This document shows positions 49,876 through 58,236 of a DNA stretch of 64,000 bases, piece after piece (position 1 is the stretch's first letter; every line of letters starts with the position of its first letter). A program made the translations under genes and the position numbers. Source of the stretch: Terriglobia bacterium. GTDB taxonomy: Bacteria; Acidobacteriota; Terriglobia; Terriglobales; Acidobacteriaceae. The DNA lies in contig JAIQEY010000034.1 of assembly GCA_020073565.1 (NCBI GenBank), positions 1 through 64,000 of the forward strand. Reading direction: 5' to 3'. The notes under the pieces were generated by a model, which made no database searches, was not told the origin of the DNA, and saw nothing but the letters and a program-made list of their open reading frames with translations.

Positions 49876-50646
49876 ATGTTTGACGATATGAAGGGCCGGA
49901 CCGCAGTCGTCTTTGGAGTTGCCAACAAGCGTTCCATCGCGTGGGCCATCGCGCAGGGACTGCACGCCGCCGGCGCGAACCTGGCCATCACCTATCAGAA
50001 CGAGCGGTTGGAGCAAGAGGCGAAAGATCTGATCCTGTCGCTGGCGGGCGCCGAAGGCTTCATGTGCGACGTCTCGAACGATGCCGAGATCGCCACTCTC
50101 TTCGAGAAACTGAAGCAGCGCTACGGCAAGCTGCACACCATCGTGCACAGCGTGGCCTACGCGCCCGCCGAAGAATTGAAAGGCGACTTCGTCAACACGA
50201 CGCGCGAGGGTTTCCGCATTGCGCATGACGTGAGCGTGTATTCGCTGATCGCCGTTTGCCGCGCCGCGGCGCCGCTCATGGAAGAGGGCGGCAGCGTCAT
50301 CACCATGACCTACTACGGAGCCGAAAAAGTTGTGCCACACTACAACGTCATGGGCGTGGCGAAGGCCGCGCTGGAATGCACGGTGCGGTATCTCGCGCAA
50401 GACTTGGGCAGAAAAAAGATTCGTGTCAACGCGATTTCCGCCGGGCCGATCAAGACGCTGGCCGCGCGCGGCATCTCAGGCCTGGGAGACATGCTGAGAT
50501 CGCACGCCGAGCGCGCCCCGTTGCAACGCAATGTTGAGGTCGGCGAAGTCGGCAGCACGGGAGTGTTTCTTGCATCAGATGCCAGCTCCGGAATCACCGG
50601 CGAAACCATCTACGTCGATTGCGGGTACAACATCATGGGCTTCTGA
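49876..50646 (+). CDS. fabI: Enoyl-[acyl-carrier-protein] reductase (NADH)
   Basis: A 256-residue short-chain dehydrogenase that reduces trans-2-enoyl-ACP in each fatty-acid elongation round. The FabI form of the NAD motif is present (AVVFGVANKRSIAWAIAQGL), with the catalytic Tyr-x6-Lys in YNVMGVAKAALE, a second Tyr (TMTYYGAEKVV), and the substrate-loop region RVNAISAGPIKTLAARGISG. The ending GETIYVDCGYNIMGF is diagnostic for FabI. A good ribosome binding site (AAGGAG) is nine bases before the ATG. Confidence 0.95.
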   Translation: MFDDMKGRTAVVFGVANKRSIAWAIAQGLHAAGANLAITYQNERLEQEAKDLILSLAGAEGFMCDVSNDAEIATLFEKLKQRYGKLHTIVHSVAYAPAEELKGDFVNTTREGFRIAHDVSVYSLIAVCRAAAPLMEEGGSVITMTYYGAEKVVPHYNVMGVAKAALECTVRYLAQDLGRKKIRVNAISAGPIKTLAARGISGLGDMLRSHAERAPLQRNVEVGEVGSTGVFLASDASSGITGETIYVDCGYNIMGF

Positions 50647-50738
50647 CAAAGACCGCAGGCATCGGCCGATTTTTGAAAAACCGAGGTAACTCCCGTTGGA
50701 CTGAAGCACAAAGGCCAGTCTGCCGATGACTCTGGCTG

Positions 50739-51500
50739 GTGCATATCCCCCTACTCAGGTTCCGGCTGCGACCGCGCGAAGCCACACCGCGCCCCGCGGA
50801 TCCACTTCACTGCGACGTCCCCGCGCTGCGCGATGCCGAAATCGCCGCGGTGTACTACGACCACCGCATGGCAGGCGATTTTTATGAATTCCTGCGCGTG
50901 GGACAATCTCGCATGCTGTTCGTGCTACTCGACATGGCTGGCCGCCGCGCCGACACACGCGGAACCCTGATCGCCGCGCAGAGTACTTTCCGAACTCTTG
51001 CGCCCAGGCTTTTTGTTGGTGACGACTTCAACGAAACCACCTCCATGATGGAACTCTGCTACCAGATGAACCTCACCATCCTGCAGCGAGGCGTGCGCAG
51101 TTGCCCGGCGTTCATCGGTTGCTACAACGAAGACCTGGGTACAGTCTGCTACGCCAACGCCGGACACACGCCGGGACTTCTGCGGGATGGAGCGGGAATT
51201 ACGCTGCTCGAAGCAACTGGCCTGCCCTTGGGCCTGTTCTCGCATACCACGCAAAGCGCGGCCACCTGCGCCCTGGTGCCGGGTGCGGCGCTGGTGGCAG
51301 TCTCACGCGGCATCATCGAAGCGGAGTACGACGGCGAGGAGTTTGGCTTGGAAAGGACGAAGCAAAGCTTTCAGCATGCGACCGCACGCAGCGCCCATGG
51401 CTTATGCCTGGACCTCCTGCAAGCCATCCAGAGTTTCACGCAGTCCCCTCCCACCCACAATGACGTGACAACCCTTGCACTGGTGCGGAACGCGGGTTAG
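50739..51500 (+). CDS. SpoIIE/PP2C-like serine phosphatase
   Basis: A 253-residue metal-dependent protein phosphatase. Metal-binding motifs are MAGDFYEFLR (GDFYE), FVLLDMAGRRA, VCYANAGHTPGLL, LVAVSRGIIEAE (SxGIxE) and HNDVTTLALV. There is no N-terminal sensor domain and no TM helix, so it is the isolated RsbU/SpoIIE catalytic core. Such enzymes switch anti-sigma-factor antagonists, but no STAS or HATPase gene is adjacent. The start at GTG 50739 is tentative. Confidence 0.85.
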   Translation: MHIPLLRFRLRPREATPRPADPLHCDVPALRDAEIAAVYYDHRMAGDFYEFLRVGQSRMLFVLLDMAGRRADTRGTLIAAQSTFRTLAPRLFVGDDFNETTSMMELCYQMNLTILQRGVRSCPAFIGCYNEDLGTVCYANAGHTPGLLRDGAGITLLEATGLPLGLFSHTTQSAATCALVPGAALVAVSRGIIEAEYDGEEFGLERTKQSFQHATARSAHGLCLDLLQAIQSFTQSPPTHNDVTTLALVRNAG

Positions 51501-51615
51501 CGATCATCGAATGCGAGACTCCTGGGTGGGGATGTCGGCCACACATCCAGCCACGGAACGGATGCAATCGGAGCCAGTCCGTACAACATGCTGCACGTGC
51601 GGTGGTGGTTCCTGG

Positions 51616-52095
51616 TCACTGCTGAGGCACGATGTTGGCATGGCGGGCGACTTGTTGCCAGCGTCCATTCTGTTTCATCCAAATACCTGTGAAACGGAGA
51701 TGCTCGGTCTTTCCGGCGTTCGGCATCTTTCCGCCCCACAGCACCGTCTCGCTGCCCGCCACGATCACGGTATCGCCATAGACGTGGAGATACTCGATCT
51801 GACGGTCAAAGGAAGGGATCGCCAAGAAGCCGGATGCGACCATCCCGAGAACCTGCTGCTTGTTTACGAACTTGTTTAAGGGATTGGTCACGACGAAATC
51901 ATCTGACCACAACTGCGCCATGGCTTTCGGGTCGTTGTGTACGAAAGCATCGACCTCTTGGGCATTCAGTCGCCGGACCTCCTGATCTGCAAGTTTGTCA
52001 TTCGGTGTCGGCGGCGGCACTTGGGCTGAGACAAAAATCGTCCAGACACCGAACACAGATGCGAGGAGTAGAGGGCAGGTGAAGAGTGTTTTCAT
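51616..52095 (-). CDS. Exported NTF2-like (DUF4440/SnoaL-type) protein
   Basis: A 159-residue protein from the ATG at 52095 (MKTLFTCPLLLASVFGVWTI), with a signal peptide ending near VSAQ. The mature part is a cone-shaped NTF2-like domain (EVRRLNAQEVDAFVHNDPKA, LWSDDFVVTNPLNKFVNKQQ, YGDTVIVAGSETVLWGGK, RFTGIWMKQNGRWQQVARHA). Related proteins bind small ligands or are steroid isomerase-like enzymes. The actual role is unknown. Confidence 0.82.
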   Translation of the reverse strand: MKTLFTCPLLLASVFGVWTIFVSAQVPPPTPNDKLADQEVRRLNAQEVDAFVHNDPKAMAQLWSDDFVVTNPLNKFVNKQQVLGMVASGFLAIPSFDRQIEYLHVYGDTVIVAGSETVLWGGKMPNAGKTEHLRFTGIWMKQNGRWQQVARHANIVPQQ

Positions 52096-52281
52096 TGGCG
52101 GAGTCCCTTTCCCGGACATCGAAGAGTTTAGCCCATAGGGTCGCGGGGAGGCGGCGCTACAATTGATGGATGCGGAGCCGCACCTTCATTTTCGCTGTGT
52201 TTGCGATGGCACTCCTGTTCTCGATGGTACGGGAATGGAGTGCGCCGGCGTCCTGCCTGCGGCTGGAATTACGCGCGCCAT

Positions 52282-52313
52282 CCCACTCATCGCAAAGTGC
52301 GCGATGAGTGGGG
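52282..52313. repeat. Hairpin of the CCCCA family downstream of tsaE
   Basis: CCCACTCATCGC and GCGATGAGTGGG form a 12-bp stem with loop AAAGTGC, and GGCACCC follows on the right. It has the opposite orientation to the copy at 48409 (loop AAAGTGC compared with GCACGCT). Confidence 0.85.
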
Positions 52314-52328
52314 CACCCGCCCTGGTTG

Positions 52329-52757
52329 TCAGAAAGCGGTGACCTGAATCCGGCGATCGTCCTCTCCCACTCGTTCCAGAACAATTTCCAGGTTCCGATC
52401 ACAGACGAATCGCGGGAACTTTTCTCCCCACTCGATCAGCAGGATGCTGTCGGGCGCGAGGAGGTCGTCGAGGCCGAGGGTTTCGAGTTCGCGCTCGGTG
52501 TCGATTCGGTAAAGATCAATGTGATAGAGGGTGGCCCGAGGGCCGCGATATTCGTGGACGAGGGTGAAGGTGGGGCTGGTAACGTCCTGGGCAGACGCAG
52601 CCTGAAAGCCCTCTGCGATTCCCTTGACGAGAGTGGTTTTACCGGCGCCAAGGTCGCCGCGCAGCAACACGATGAGAGGCGGCGCGAGTTCGTTGGCGAA
52701 CTGGCGTCCAAGGGCGATGGTCTCGGCGGCGGAGTGAGTGAGGACGTGGTGCGTCAT
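52329..52757 (-). CDS. tsaE: tRNA threonylcarbamoyladenosine biosynthesis ATPase TsaE
   Basis: A 142-residue P-loop ATPase needed, with TsaB/TsaD, to make t6A37 in ANN-decoding tRNAs. The start at 52757 gives MTHHVLTHSAAETIALGRQF. Walker A is RGDLGAGKTTLVKGIAEGF. SPTFTLVHEYRG and LYHIDLYRIDTERELETLGL are diagnostic, as is SILLIEWGEKFP. The gene lies 77 bases downstream of trmO on the same strand, putting two successive t6A enzymes together. Confidence 0.94.
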   Translation of the reverse strand: MTHHVLTHSAAETIALGRQFANELAPPLIVLLRGDLGAGKTTLVKGIAEGFQAASAQDVTSPTFTLVHEYRGPRATLYHIDLYRIDTERELETLGLDDLLAPDSILLIEWGEKFPRFVCDRNLEIVLERVGEDDRRIQVTAF

Positions 52758-52834
52758 CGCACAGGACCCAGTATAACGACACGGACCTCTCGGCGGAGAC
52801 CGAGACCCACAGCGTGGCGAGCTACCGCAACACA

Positions 52835-53281
52835 TCACCTCTGTCGTGCTTCAGCCTCGGCGAGCCATCCACGGCGTAGCCTTTCGGACGGAATGCTGGA
52901 CAGGTAGGGTTTGATATCGAGAATCGGCGTCCCATCCAGCATATCGACACCCCGAACATGCAGCTCGATGCCTTCGCGGCGACGCAGTTCGACAGCTGTC
53001 AGGCCAATCGGGTTCGGACGTTGCGGAGAGCGGGTCGCAAACACACCATGCGGCCGATTGTCGGAGGGTGGTGTAACGAGCAATTCGAACCCCCGTTTGC
53101 GATCGAACTCCCAGACGACAATGAGATGCGAAAAGCCCTCGATGTCGGTGAGCCCCGCCTCAAACTCGGGCAAGATCTTGAGGACACCATCGGCCTCGTG
53201 TTTGGCGCCCAGACCCTTGGGGATCTCGCTTGCATCCTTGTACGGACTACTCACAAATCCAATGGGCTGCGAGGTGAACAT
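52835..53281 (-). CDS. trmO: tRNA (t6A37) N6-methyltransferase TrmO
   Basis: A 148-residue SAM-dependent enzyme that methylates t6A37 to m6t6A37. It begins MFTSQPIGFVSSPYKDASEI. Family motifs are LTDIEGFSHLIVVWEFDR, GVFATRSPQRPNPIGLTAVE (RSPxRPNPIG, the signature) and MLDGTPILDIKPYLSSIP. It is upstream of tsaE on the minus strand. Length is typical of the single-domain bacterial form. Confidence 0.93.
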   Translation of the reverse strand: MFTSQPIGFVSSPYKDASEIPKGLGAKHEADGVLKILPEFEAGLTDIEGFSHLIVVWEFDRKRGFELLVTPPSDNRPHGVFATRSPQRPNPIGLTAVELRRREGIELHVRGVDMLDGTPILDIKPYLSSIPSERLRRGWLAEAEARQR

Positions 53282-53390
53282 AGGGGACAGGACCTCTATT
53301 TCCTATACTAATGTAAATAACCAGCCGCAGCCCCGCCCAAGCGGAGCTTGGACAGGGCACCCTCGAGAGTAGATCGACGTTCGCCCATCA

Positions 53391-53840
53391 TCAGTAGTTC
53401 TTCGGCTGGGTCAAACTGAACCAATTTCCGAACGGATCTTTAAACACCGATTCGACCCCGTAGAACTGGTCTTTCGGTTCGGAGACGAACTCCACGCCTT
53501 TGGCCTTCAGTTCTTCAAAGGTCTTGCGGCAATCGGCGGTCTGGAAGGCGCCGGCGTTGAACATGCCCTTCTTCAGCAGCGCAGCCATCGCGTCGACGTC
53601 TTTCGTGTCATTCTTTCCAGCCTCGCCGCCCTTCATCTTGATGAAGTTGGTGCCGCTGCCGACTTTCAGCAGGATAATCTCCAGTTCAGCCTGCCCTTTG
53701 GGAGCGACGGTGAGCCAGCGGAAGCCGTTGGGCAGCGACTGATCAACTTTGACGTCAAAGCTTAGCTTGCCAACGTAGAAGTCCTTGGCCTGGTCCTGAT
53801 CAAGCACAAAAATGGTTGCGTGGGACATTTTTTGGATCAT
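53391..53840 (-). CDS. VOC-family protein
   Basis: A 149-residue vicinal-oxygen-chelate protein from the ATG at 53840, preceded by AAGGAG. MSHATIFVLDQDQAKDFYVG and FVSEPKDQFYGVESVFKDPF with GNWFSLTQP mark a single glyoxalase/bleomycin-resistance fold. The gene follows an AraC-type regulator by 76 bases on the same strand, an arrangement often seen where the regulator controls the VOC gene. Ligand unknown. Confidence 0.87.
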   Translation of the reverse strand: MIQKMSHATIFVLDQDQAKDFYVGKLSFDVKVDQSLPNGFRWLTVAPKGQAELEIILLKVGSGTNFIKMKGGEAGKNDTKDVDAMAALLKKGMFNAGAFQTADCRKTFEELKAKGVEFVSEPKDQFYGVESVFKDPFGNWFSLTQPKNY

Positions 53841-53916
53841 GATTGTTCTCCTTCGCGGGAAGTGTGTCGCAGGGAAGAGTAGCGAACTCGATGCAGGCTG
53901 TGCTTCTCGATTCTTG

Positions 53917-54444
53917 CTATTCGATTCCAGCCCAAGCCTGCACAAAGCATCCCGGCACCATCAGCACGCGCCAGGGAGCGCTGTATCCGAAGATGCGGCG
54001 GACCACGCGCTGAAATTCGGCTGGGCTGCGGCCGAACTGGGCGCGGAATTTGCTGGAAAACGATCCCAAGCTTCCGTAGCCGATCTCGAAGCAAACCTCC
54101 GTCACGGTGCGTTCAGAAGCGAGCATTTGCCGGGCACGGTCCATGCGCAGTCGAGTGAGAAAATCATGCGGGGTCTCGCCGAAGGTAGCACGGAACAGGC
54201 GATGGAAATGGAATTCGGAAAGACAGGCCTCGCGCGCCGCCTGCTCGAGCAGAACTCGGGATTGGTATTCGGCGGCGAGGAGGTCGCGTCCGCGACAGAG
54301 CCGGCGAAAGGTGTCGTCATGGAGAAGTTGCGGCACCGGCAAATGATACTCCCGTTCCGGCCGTAGTGGCGGCTCTCCTGCGCAGTGCGGAATCAGGAAA
54401 TGAGTCGGCGACTGGGAAGCGTCCAGACGCCCGTCGTGCCTCAA
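53917..54444 (-). CDS. AraC-family transcriptional regulator
   Basis: A 175-residue regulator. The DNA-binding domain has two HTH motifs, AAREACLSEFHFHRLFRATF (first) and TVTEVCFEIGYGSLGSFSSK with FRAQFGRSPAEFQR (second). The first ~60 residues contain no recognisable effector domain, so it may bind DNA constitutively or with a small partner. It lies just upstream of the VOC gene and presumably controls it. The exact start is uncertain. Confidence 0.85.
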   Translation of the reverse strand: MRHDGRLDASQSPTHFLIPHCAGEPPLRPEREYHLPVPQLLHDDTFRRLCRGRDLLAAEYQSRVLLEQAAREACLSEFHFHRLFRATFGETPHDFLTRLRMDRARQMLASERTVTEVCFEIGYGSLGSFSSKFRAQFGRSPAEFQRVVRRIFGYSAPWRVLMVPGCFVQAWAGIE

Positions 54445-54511
54445 CCATCACCAGTTGAGGGGGCGATTTCTGGTCCAAACAGCGTAAGGTAAGCCCTTAG
54501 GAGGCGGAGAC

Positions 54512-54907
54512 TCAGAGTCCGGGCGGCGTTTTCAGCCGATCGGAGACTGGATCGAGGAAGCTGCGATCCAGCGCGGAATCGAGTGCCATGCGCAGCTTGC
54601 GGTGGTCTTCGTCGCCCAGAGCAATGAAGCGGAAGGGCTGCAGACAGGCGCTCTGAAACTTGCGCGTCGGCGGCAGCATTTCGGCCATGCCATGAACGGC
54701 GCCGGCGCGGGTGTGAAAGGCAATCTCCACGAAATCCCCGGTGGAGAGTTCGCGCTGCAACTGGAGCAGACCGCCCGTGACGGAAATGGATTGGAGTTTG
54801 GCGTGCGCCCGCTCTCCGCCTTCGACCAGGACTTTGGCTCCGACCGATCCGTTGAGTTGTACGCGGGGCGACCGCTGGCTGGCATTGGGTTGGGGGAAGT
54901 GAGTCAT
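54512..54907 (-). CDS. PilZ-like protein with degenerate c-di-GMP motif
   Basis: A 131-residue cytoplasmic protein. The beta-barrel of a PilZ domain is suggested by RSPRVQLNGSVGAKVLVEGG, LQSISVTGGLLQLQRELSTG and DFVEIAFHTRAGAVHGMAEM. The usual (D/N)xSxxG is SISVTG here, and the RxxxR switch is only partly matched, so c-di-GMP binding is doubtful. It could be an adaptor for pili or an ordinary barrel protein. Confidence 0.7.
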   Translation of the reverse strand: MTHFPQPNASQRSPRVQLNGSVGAKVLVEGGERAHAKLQSISVTGGLLQLQRELSTGDFVEIAFHTRAGAVHGMAEMLPPTRKFQSACLQPFRFIALGDEDHRKLRMALDSALDRSFLDPVSDRLKTPPGL

Positions 54908-55130
54908 AGCTGGGGAAGAACTATGCCACGACCGGAACGGTTAGGCGAGATTACCAAAGCAGTTGTACACGAGCGTCATGGTTGGGAGTGTGTACGAAGA
55001 CACGTGCCACAGGGCAGGTCTGCGATAATAACGACAGTAACGGCGCGCTCGCGCGGAGGAGAGTACCTTTGTGCATAGGGTATTGATAAGAGGAAGGTTG
55101 CGCGAAATCAAAGGGTTCGGAGATGCATTC

Positions 55131-57419
55131 ATGACGAAACGATCCAGGCTCTGGTTGGCAGTGGTCGCGATTTGCGTTTTGGGGGCGTTCCTGACAGGGT
55201 GCTCGCGCGACCCAAACGTCCGCAAGCAGAAGTACCTGGAGAGCGGTGAACGCTACTTTGATAAGGGCCAGTACAAGGAAGCCGCCATCCAGTTTGAGAA
55301 CGCGATCCAGGTGGACGGGCGCTTTACGGACGCCCACTACAGGCTTGCCCAGACGGCGATGAAACTCCAGCAGTGGCCGGGCGCGTACCAGGAACTGGTG
55401 AAGACGGTGGAACTCCAGCCGGATCATTATGCCGCGCATCTGGACATGGCGAATTTTCTACTCGCCAATCGACAGCTGAGCGACGCCAAGGAACACCTCG
55501 ATTTGCTGACGCAGAAGCAACCAAACAATCCGGAAGTGTTTGTAGCGGTCTCCAACTACGCGCTCTTGAACAACGATGGCGCGGGAGCCCTGGCGGCCAT
55601 GCAGAAAGCGCTGCAACTGGATCCCAAGCGCTCGGATACGTATCTGAGCCTGGCGGCCGTGCAGATGCACGAATCCCAATGGGACGGCGCGGAAGCTAGT
55701 TTCAAGAAAGCGGTGGACCTCAGCCCCAAATCAACGAATGCACTGGTTTCTCTCGGGAACTTCTACCAGGTACGCGGGCGCTTTCCTGAGGCGGAACCAT
55801 TGTTCCGGCGAGCGATTGACAGCGCTCCCAGCGATCCCGAGCCCCGCGGCTCGCTGGCCCGCCTGTACTTGGCCGAGAGCAAGTTCTCGCAAGCCGAGGA
55901 TTTCCTCAGGCAGTCGAAGAAGGATTTTCCCAACAACTCGGTGGGCTACCGCATGCTGGGCGACTTCTACTTTGCGAATAACCAGCTCGACAAAGCGACG
56001 GCGGAATATGGGACGCTCTATCACGACCACCCCAAGGATATGGTGGTCAAGAAGAACTACATTCAGTTGTTAATCCTGAAAAACCAGCTCGACCAGGCGC
56101 GCAAGCTGAATGACGAGGTGCTCAAATCCAAGCCGGACGACATCGACGCCCAGATCTACAAGGGCGAGATTGAGATTCGGAGCGGCAAGGCCAGCGACGC
56201 TGCCAACACCTTGCAGGGAGTGCTGAAAACCGAACCCGATAATGGCGTCGCACACTACCAGCTGGGACTGGCCTTCGACCAAATGGGCAACGTCAGCCGG
56301 GCGGAAGCCGAATGGCAAAACGCGGTCCGCCTGCGTCCTGACATCGTGGAAGCGTACCGGGCACTGGCTGGCGTCGCAATTCATCGCGGCGATGCCGCGG
56401 CTCTGACGCGGGCAGCGGACCAGATCATCAGTCTGCAGCCCGCAGCTTCTGACGGATACCTGCTGCGTGCCGTGGCCGAGATCGATCGCAAGCAATTTGT
56501 GGCGGCGAACGACTTCCTCAAACAGTCGCTCGACAAGGAGCCGAACAATCCAGCCGCCTACGTGCAAATGGGGAACTTGCGGATGGCGGAGAACAAACTG
56601 GCCGATGCACAAAAAGCCTATCAGCAGGCACTGGATCAGGATCCAAACTCGACCGACGCATTGGGCGGCGTGCTCAACGTTGACTTGGTGCAGAAACAGC
56701 CTGATCGGGCGATTGCGACGGCGAAAGCTCAAGTTGCCAAGTACCCCAACAACACCGGCTTTCACACGATGCTGGGCCATCTGTTAATGGAGCAGAAGAA
56801 GGACTATCCGGGCTCGGAAGCGGAATTCAGGCGGGCGATTGAGCTGGACAAAAATAATTCTGACGCGGTGCTGAAGCTGGGCGCAGCGCAGAACGAGCGC
56901 GGCGCGACGGATCAAGCGCTCCAGACTTTTCTGGATGGCACCAAAACGAACCCGAAGGAGATCGCGTTTTACCTGCTGGCGGGCAGCATCTACGAGAACA
57001 AGCGGGATTGGGACAAGGCAAAACAGATGTACCAGAAAGTGCTGGAGCTGCGGCCCGACAATCCTCTGGCCTCAAACAACATGGCGTACGTGATGCTGCA
57101 GCAAGGCGGGAATGTGGACGTGGCGCTGGCCATGGCGCAGACGGCGCGACGCCAACTTCCGGACAATCCTAGCGCCGCCGACACGTTGGGCTGGGCTTAC
57201 TACCAGAAAGGCGTGTACCCGAACGCGATCAACCTGTTCAAAGAAGCTGCGAAGAAAGAACCGGAGAATGCGACCTTCGTCTATCACCTCGGACTTGCTT
57301 ACGCTCAGACTGGCCAGGCCGCGCTGGCGCGGCAGCAACTGGATCGCGTGGCGAAGATCAAGCCGGGGTCGTCGGAGGTAGAGGAACTGCGAAGGGCAGT
57401 GGCCGGGGTGAGGAAGTAG
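55131..57419 (+). CDS. Large TPR lipoprotein
   Basis: A 762-residue protein from the ATG at 55131, preceded by GGAG. The signal peptide ends in a lipobox (LGAFLTGC), followed by SRDPNVRKQKYLESGERYFD. The rest is about 19-20 tetratricopeptide repeats with the usual spacing (for example GQYKEAAIQFENAIQVDGRF, PKSTNALVSLGNFYQVRGRF, PDNPLASNNMAYVMLQQGGN), resembling PrsT-like proteins near exopolysaccharide/exosortase loci. It should be a periplasmic scaffold anchored in the outer membrane. Its partners are not in this window. Confidence 0.9.
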   Translation: MTKRSRLWLAVVAICVLGAFLTGCSRDPNVRKQKYLESGERYFDKGQYKEAAIQFENAIQVDGRFTDAHYRLAQTAMKLQQWPGAYQELVKTVELQPDHYAAHLDMANFLLANRQLSDAKEHLDLLTQKQPNNPEVFVAVSNYALLNNDGAGALAAMQKALQLDPKRSDTYLSLAAVQMHESQWDGAEASFKKAVDLSPKSTNALVSLGNFYQVRGRFPEAEPLFRRAIDSAPSDPEPRGSLARLYLAESKFSQAEDFLRQSKKDFPNNSVGYRMLGDFYFANNQLDKATAEYGTLYHDHPKDMVVKKNYIQLLILKNQLDQARKLNDEVLKSKPDDIDAQIYKGEIEIRSGKASDAANTLQGVLKTEPDNGVAHYQLGLAFDQMGNVSRAEAEWQNAVRLRPDIVEAYRALAGVAIHRGDAAALTRAADQIISLQPAASDGYLLRAVAEIDRKQFVAANDFLKQSLDKEPNNPAAYVQMGNLRMAENKLADAQKAYQQALDQDPNSTDALGGVLNVDLVQKQPDRAIATAKAQVAKYPNNTGFHTMLGHLLMEQKKDYPGSEAEFRRAIELDKNNSDAVLKLGAAQNERGATDQALQTFLDGTKTNPKEIAFYLLAGSIYENKRDWDKAKQMYQKVLELRPDNPLASNNMAYVMLQQGGNVDVALAMAQTARRQLPDNPSAADTLGWAYYQKGVYPNAINLFKEAAKKEPENATFVYHLGLAYAQTGQAALARQQLDRVAKIKPGSSEVEELRRAVAGVRK

Positions 57420-57430
57420 AAAAGTCTCTG

Positions 57431-57454
57431 TAGCGCCGCCGCCCCGGCGCTACG
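57431..57454. terminator. Hairpin between convergent TPR and NAT genes
   Basis: GTAGCGCCG (57431-57439) and CGGCGCTAC (57446-57454) form a 9-bp stem with a CCGCCC loop in the 37-base gap between convergent genes. There is no T-tract on either side, so it may be a repeat used as a bidirectional transcription end. Confidence 0.45.
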
Positions 57455-57456
57455 GT

Positions 57457-58230
57457 TCACGGCAGGTCAACACCGAAGCGTTCCTGTAGTAGCGCTCGCC
57501 ACTCTTGGTCGCCTGTTACCACTTGCTCGTTTCGGACACCGTTCCTGGTTTCGATCAGATTGTCATCGGATAACGTGACGCGTCCTTCAGCGGTCGCCTT
57601 GGAACAAATGCGATTGCGCGTGAAGTGGGAGTCGGGCGAAGTCTGCTGATAGTGGCACATGGCGGCGAAATCGGAGACTTGGCGAGGTTGCAGGGTGAAC
57701 GAGTACGCTGGCTTCCATTTGTCGTCGGCCCTGACTTCGACATGGAAGACGCCTTCTAGGTCAGTCAGGCGATAGATACGCCCGATTTGGCGCTGCTCCA
57801 AGCCGGGCTTCAGACACAACGGTTCTAGAAAGTTGTCTCCGAAGCCGACGTCGGCGAGCCAAGGTTCTTCGAGATCGACGCGGAGGGTGAGGTGGTCGAA
57901 CTCGGGACCGTGACTGCCATCGGCACGGGCGACGCGGGCGGAGAGCAGGGTCACCTGGAATCCGAGCGCACGGAGGAGGGCGGCAAAGGCTCCGTTTAAT
58001 TCGTAGCAGAAGCCGCCGCGGCGTTCGCTTACGATCTTGTGCAGGAAGCGAGCTTCGTCGCAGATGATTTTGCGGCCGAGGTGGATGTCGAGATTTTCGA
58101 AGGGGACTGCGAAGAGGTGGGCGCGGTGGAGGGCGCGCAGGGTTGCTGCGGTCGGTCGAACTTCTCCAACGTACCCGATGCGCTGAAGGTAAGCCTTAAT
58201 CTCCACGTTCAGTGTTCCCCGAGGGCCCAC
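57457..58230 (-). CDS. nat: Arylamine N-acetyltransferase
   Basis: A 257-residue cytosolic acetyl-CoA-dependent enzyme. The catalytic triad is visible: Cys in RRGGFCYELNGAFAALLRA, His in GPEFDHLTLRVDL and Asp in WLADVGFGDNF. Length (~260-280) and the N-terminal helices are normal. The family acetylates arylamines and hydrazines; the natural substrate is unknown. The first eight residues may be untranslated, since a GTG at 58206 would also fit. It overlaps nothing and is followed by a convergent TPR gene. Confidence 0.92.
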   Translation of the reverse strand: MGPRGTLNVEIKAYLQRIGYVGEVRPTAATLRALHRAHLFAVPFENLDIHLGRKIICDEARFLHKIVSERRGGFCYELNGAFAALLRALGFQVTLLSARVARADGSHGPEFDHLTLRVDLEEPWLADVGFGDNFLEPLCLKPGLEQRQIGRIYRLTDLEGVFHVEVRADDKWKPAYSFTLQPRQVSDFAAMCHYQQTSPDSHFTRNRICSKATAEGRVTLSDDNLIETRNGVRNEQVVTGDQEWRALLQERFGVDLP

Positions 58231-58236
58231 ACATGG

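Noticed and set aside
52758-52838. Upstream extension of tsaE overlapping trmO
   Set aside because: The added 27 residues are Cys/Arg/Pro-rich without TsaE similarity; MTHHVLTH is the natural start.
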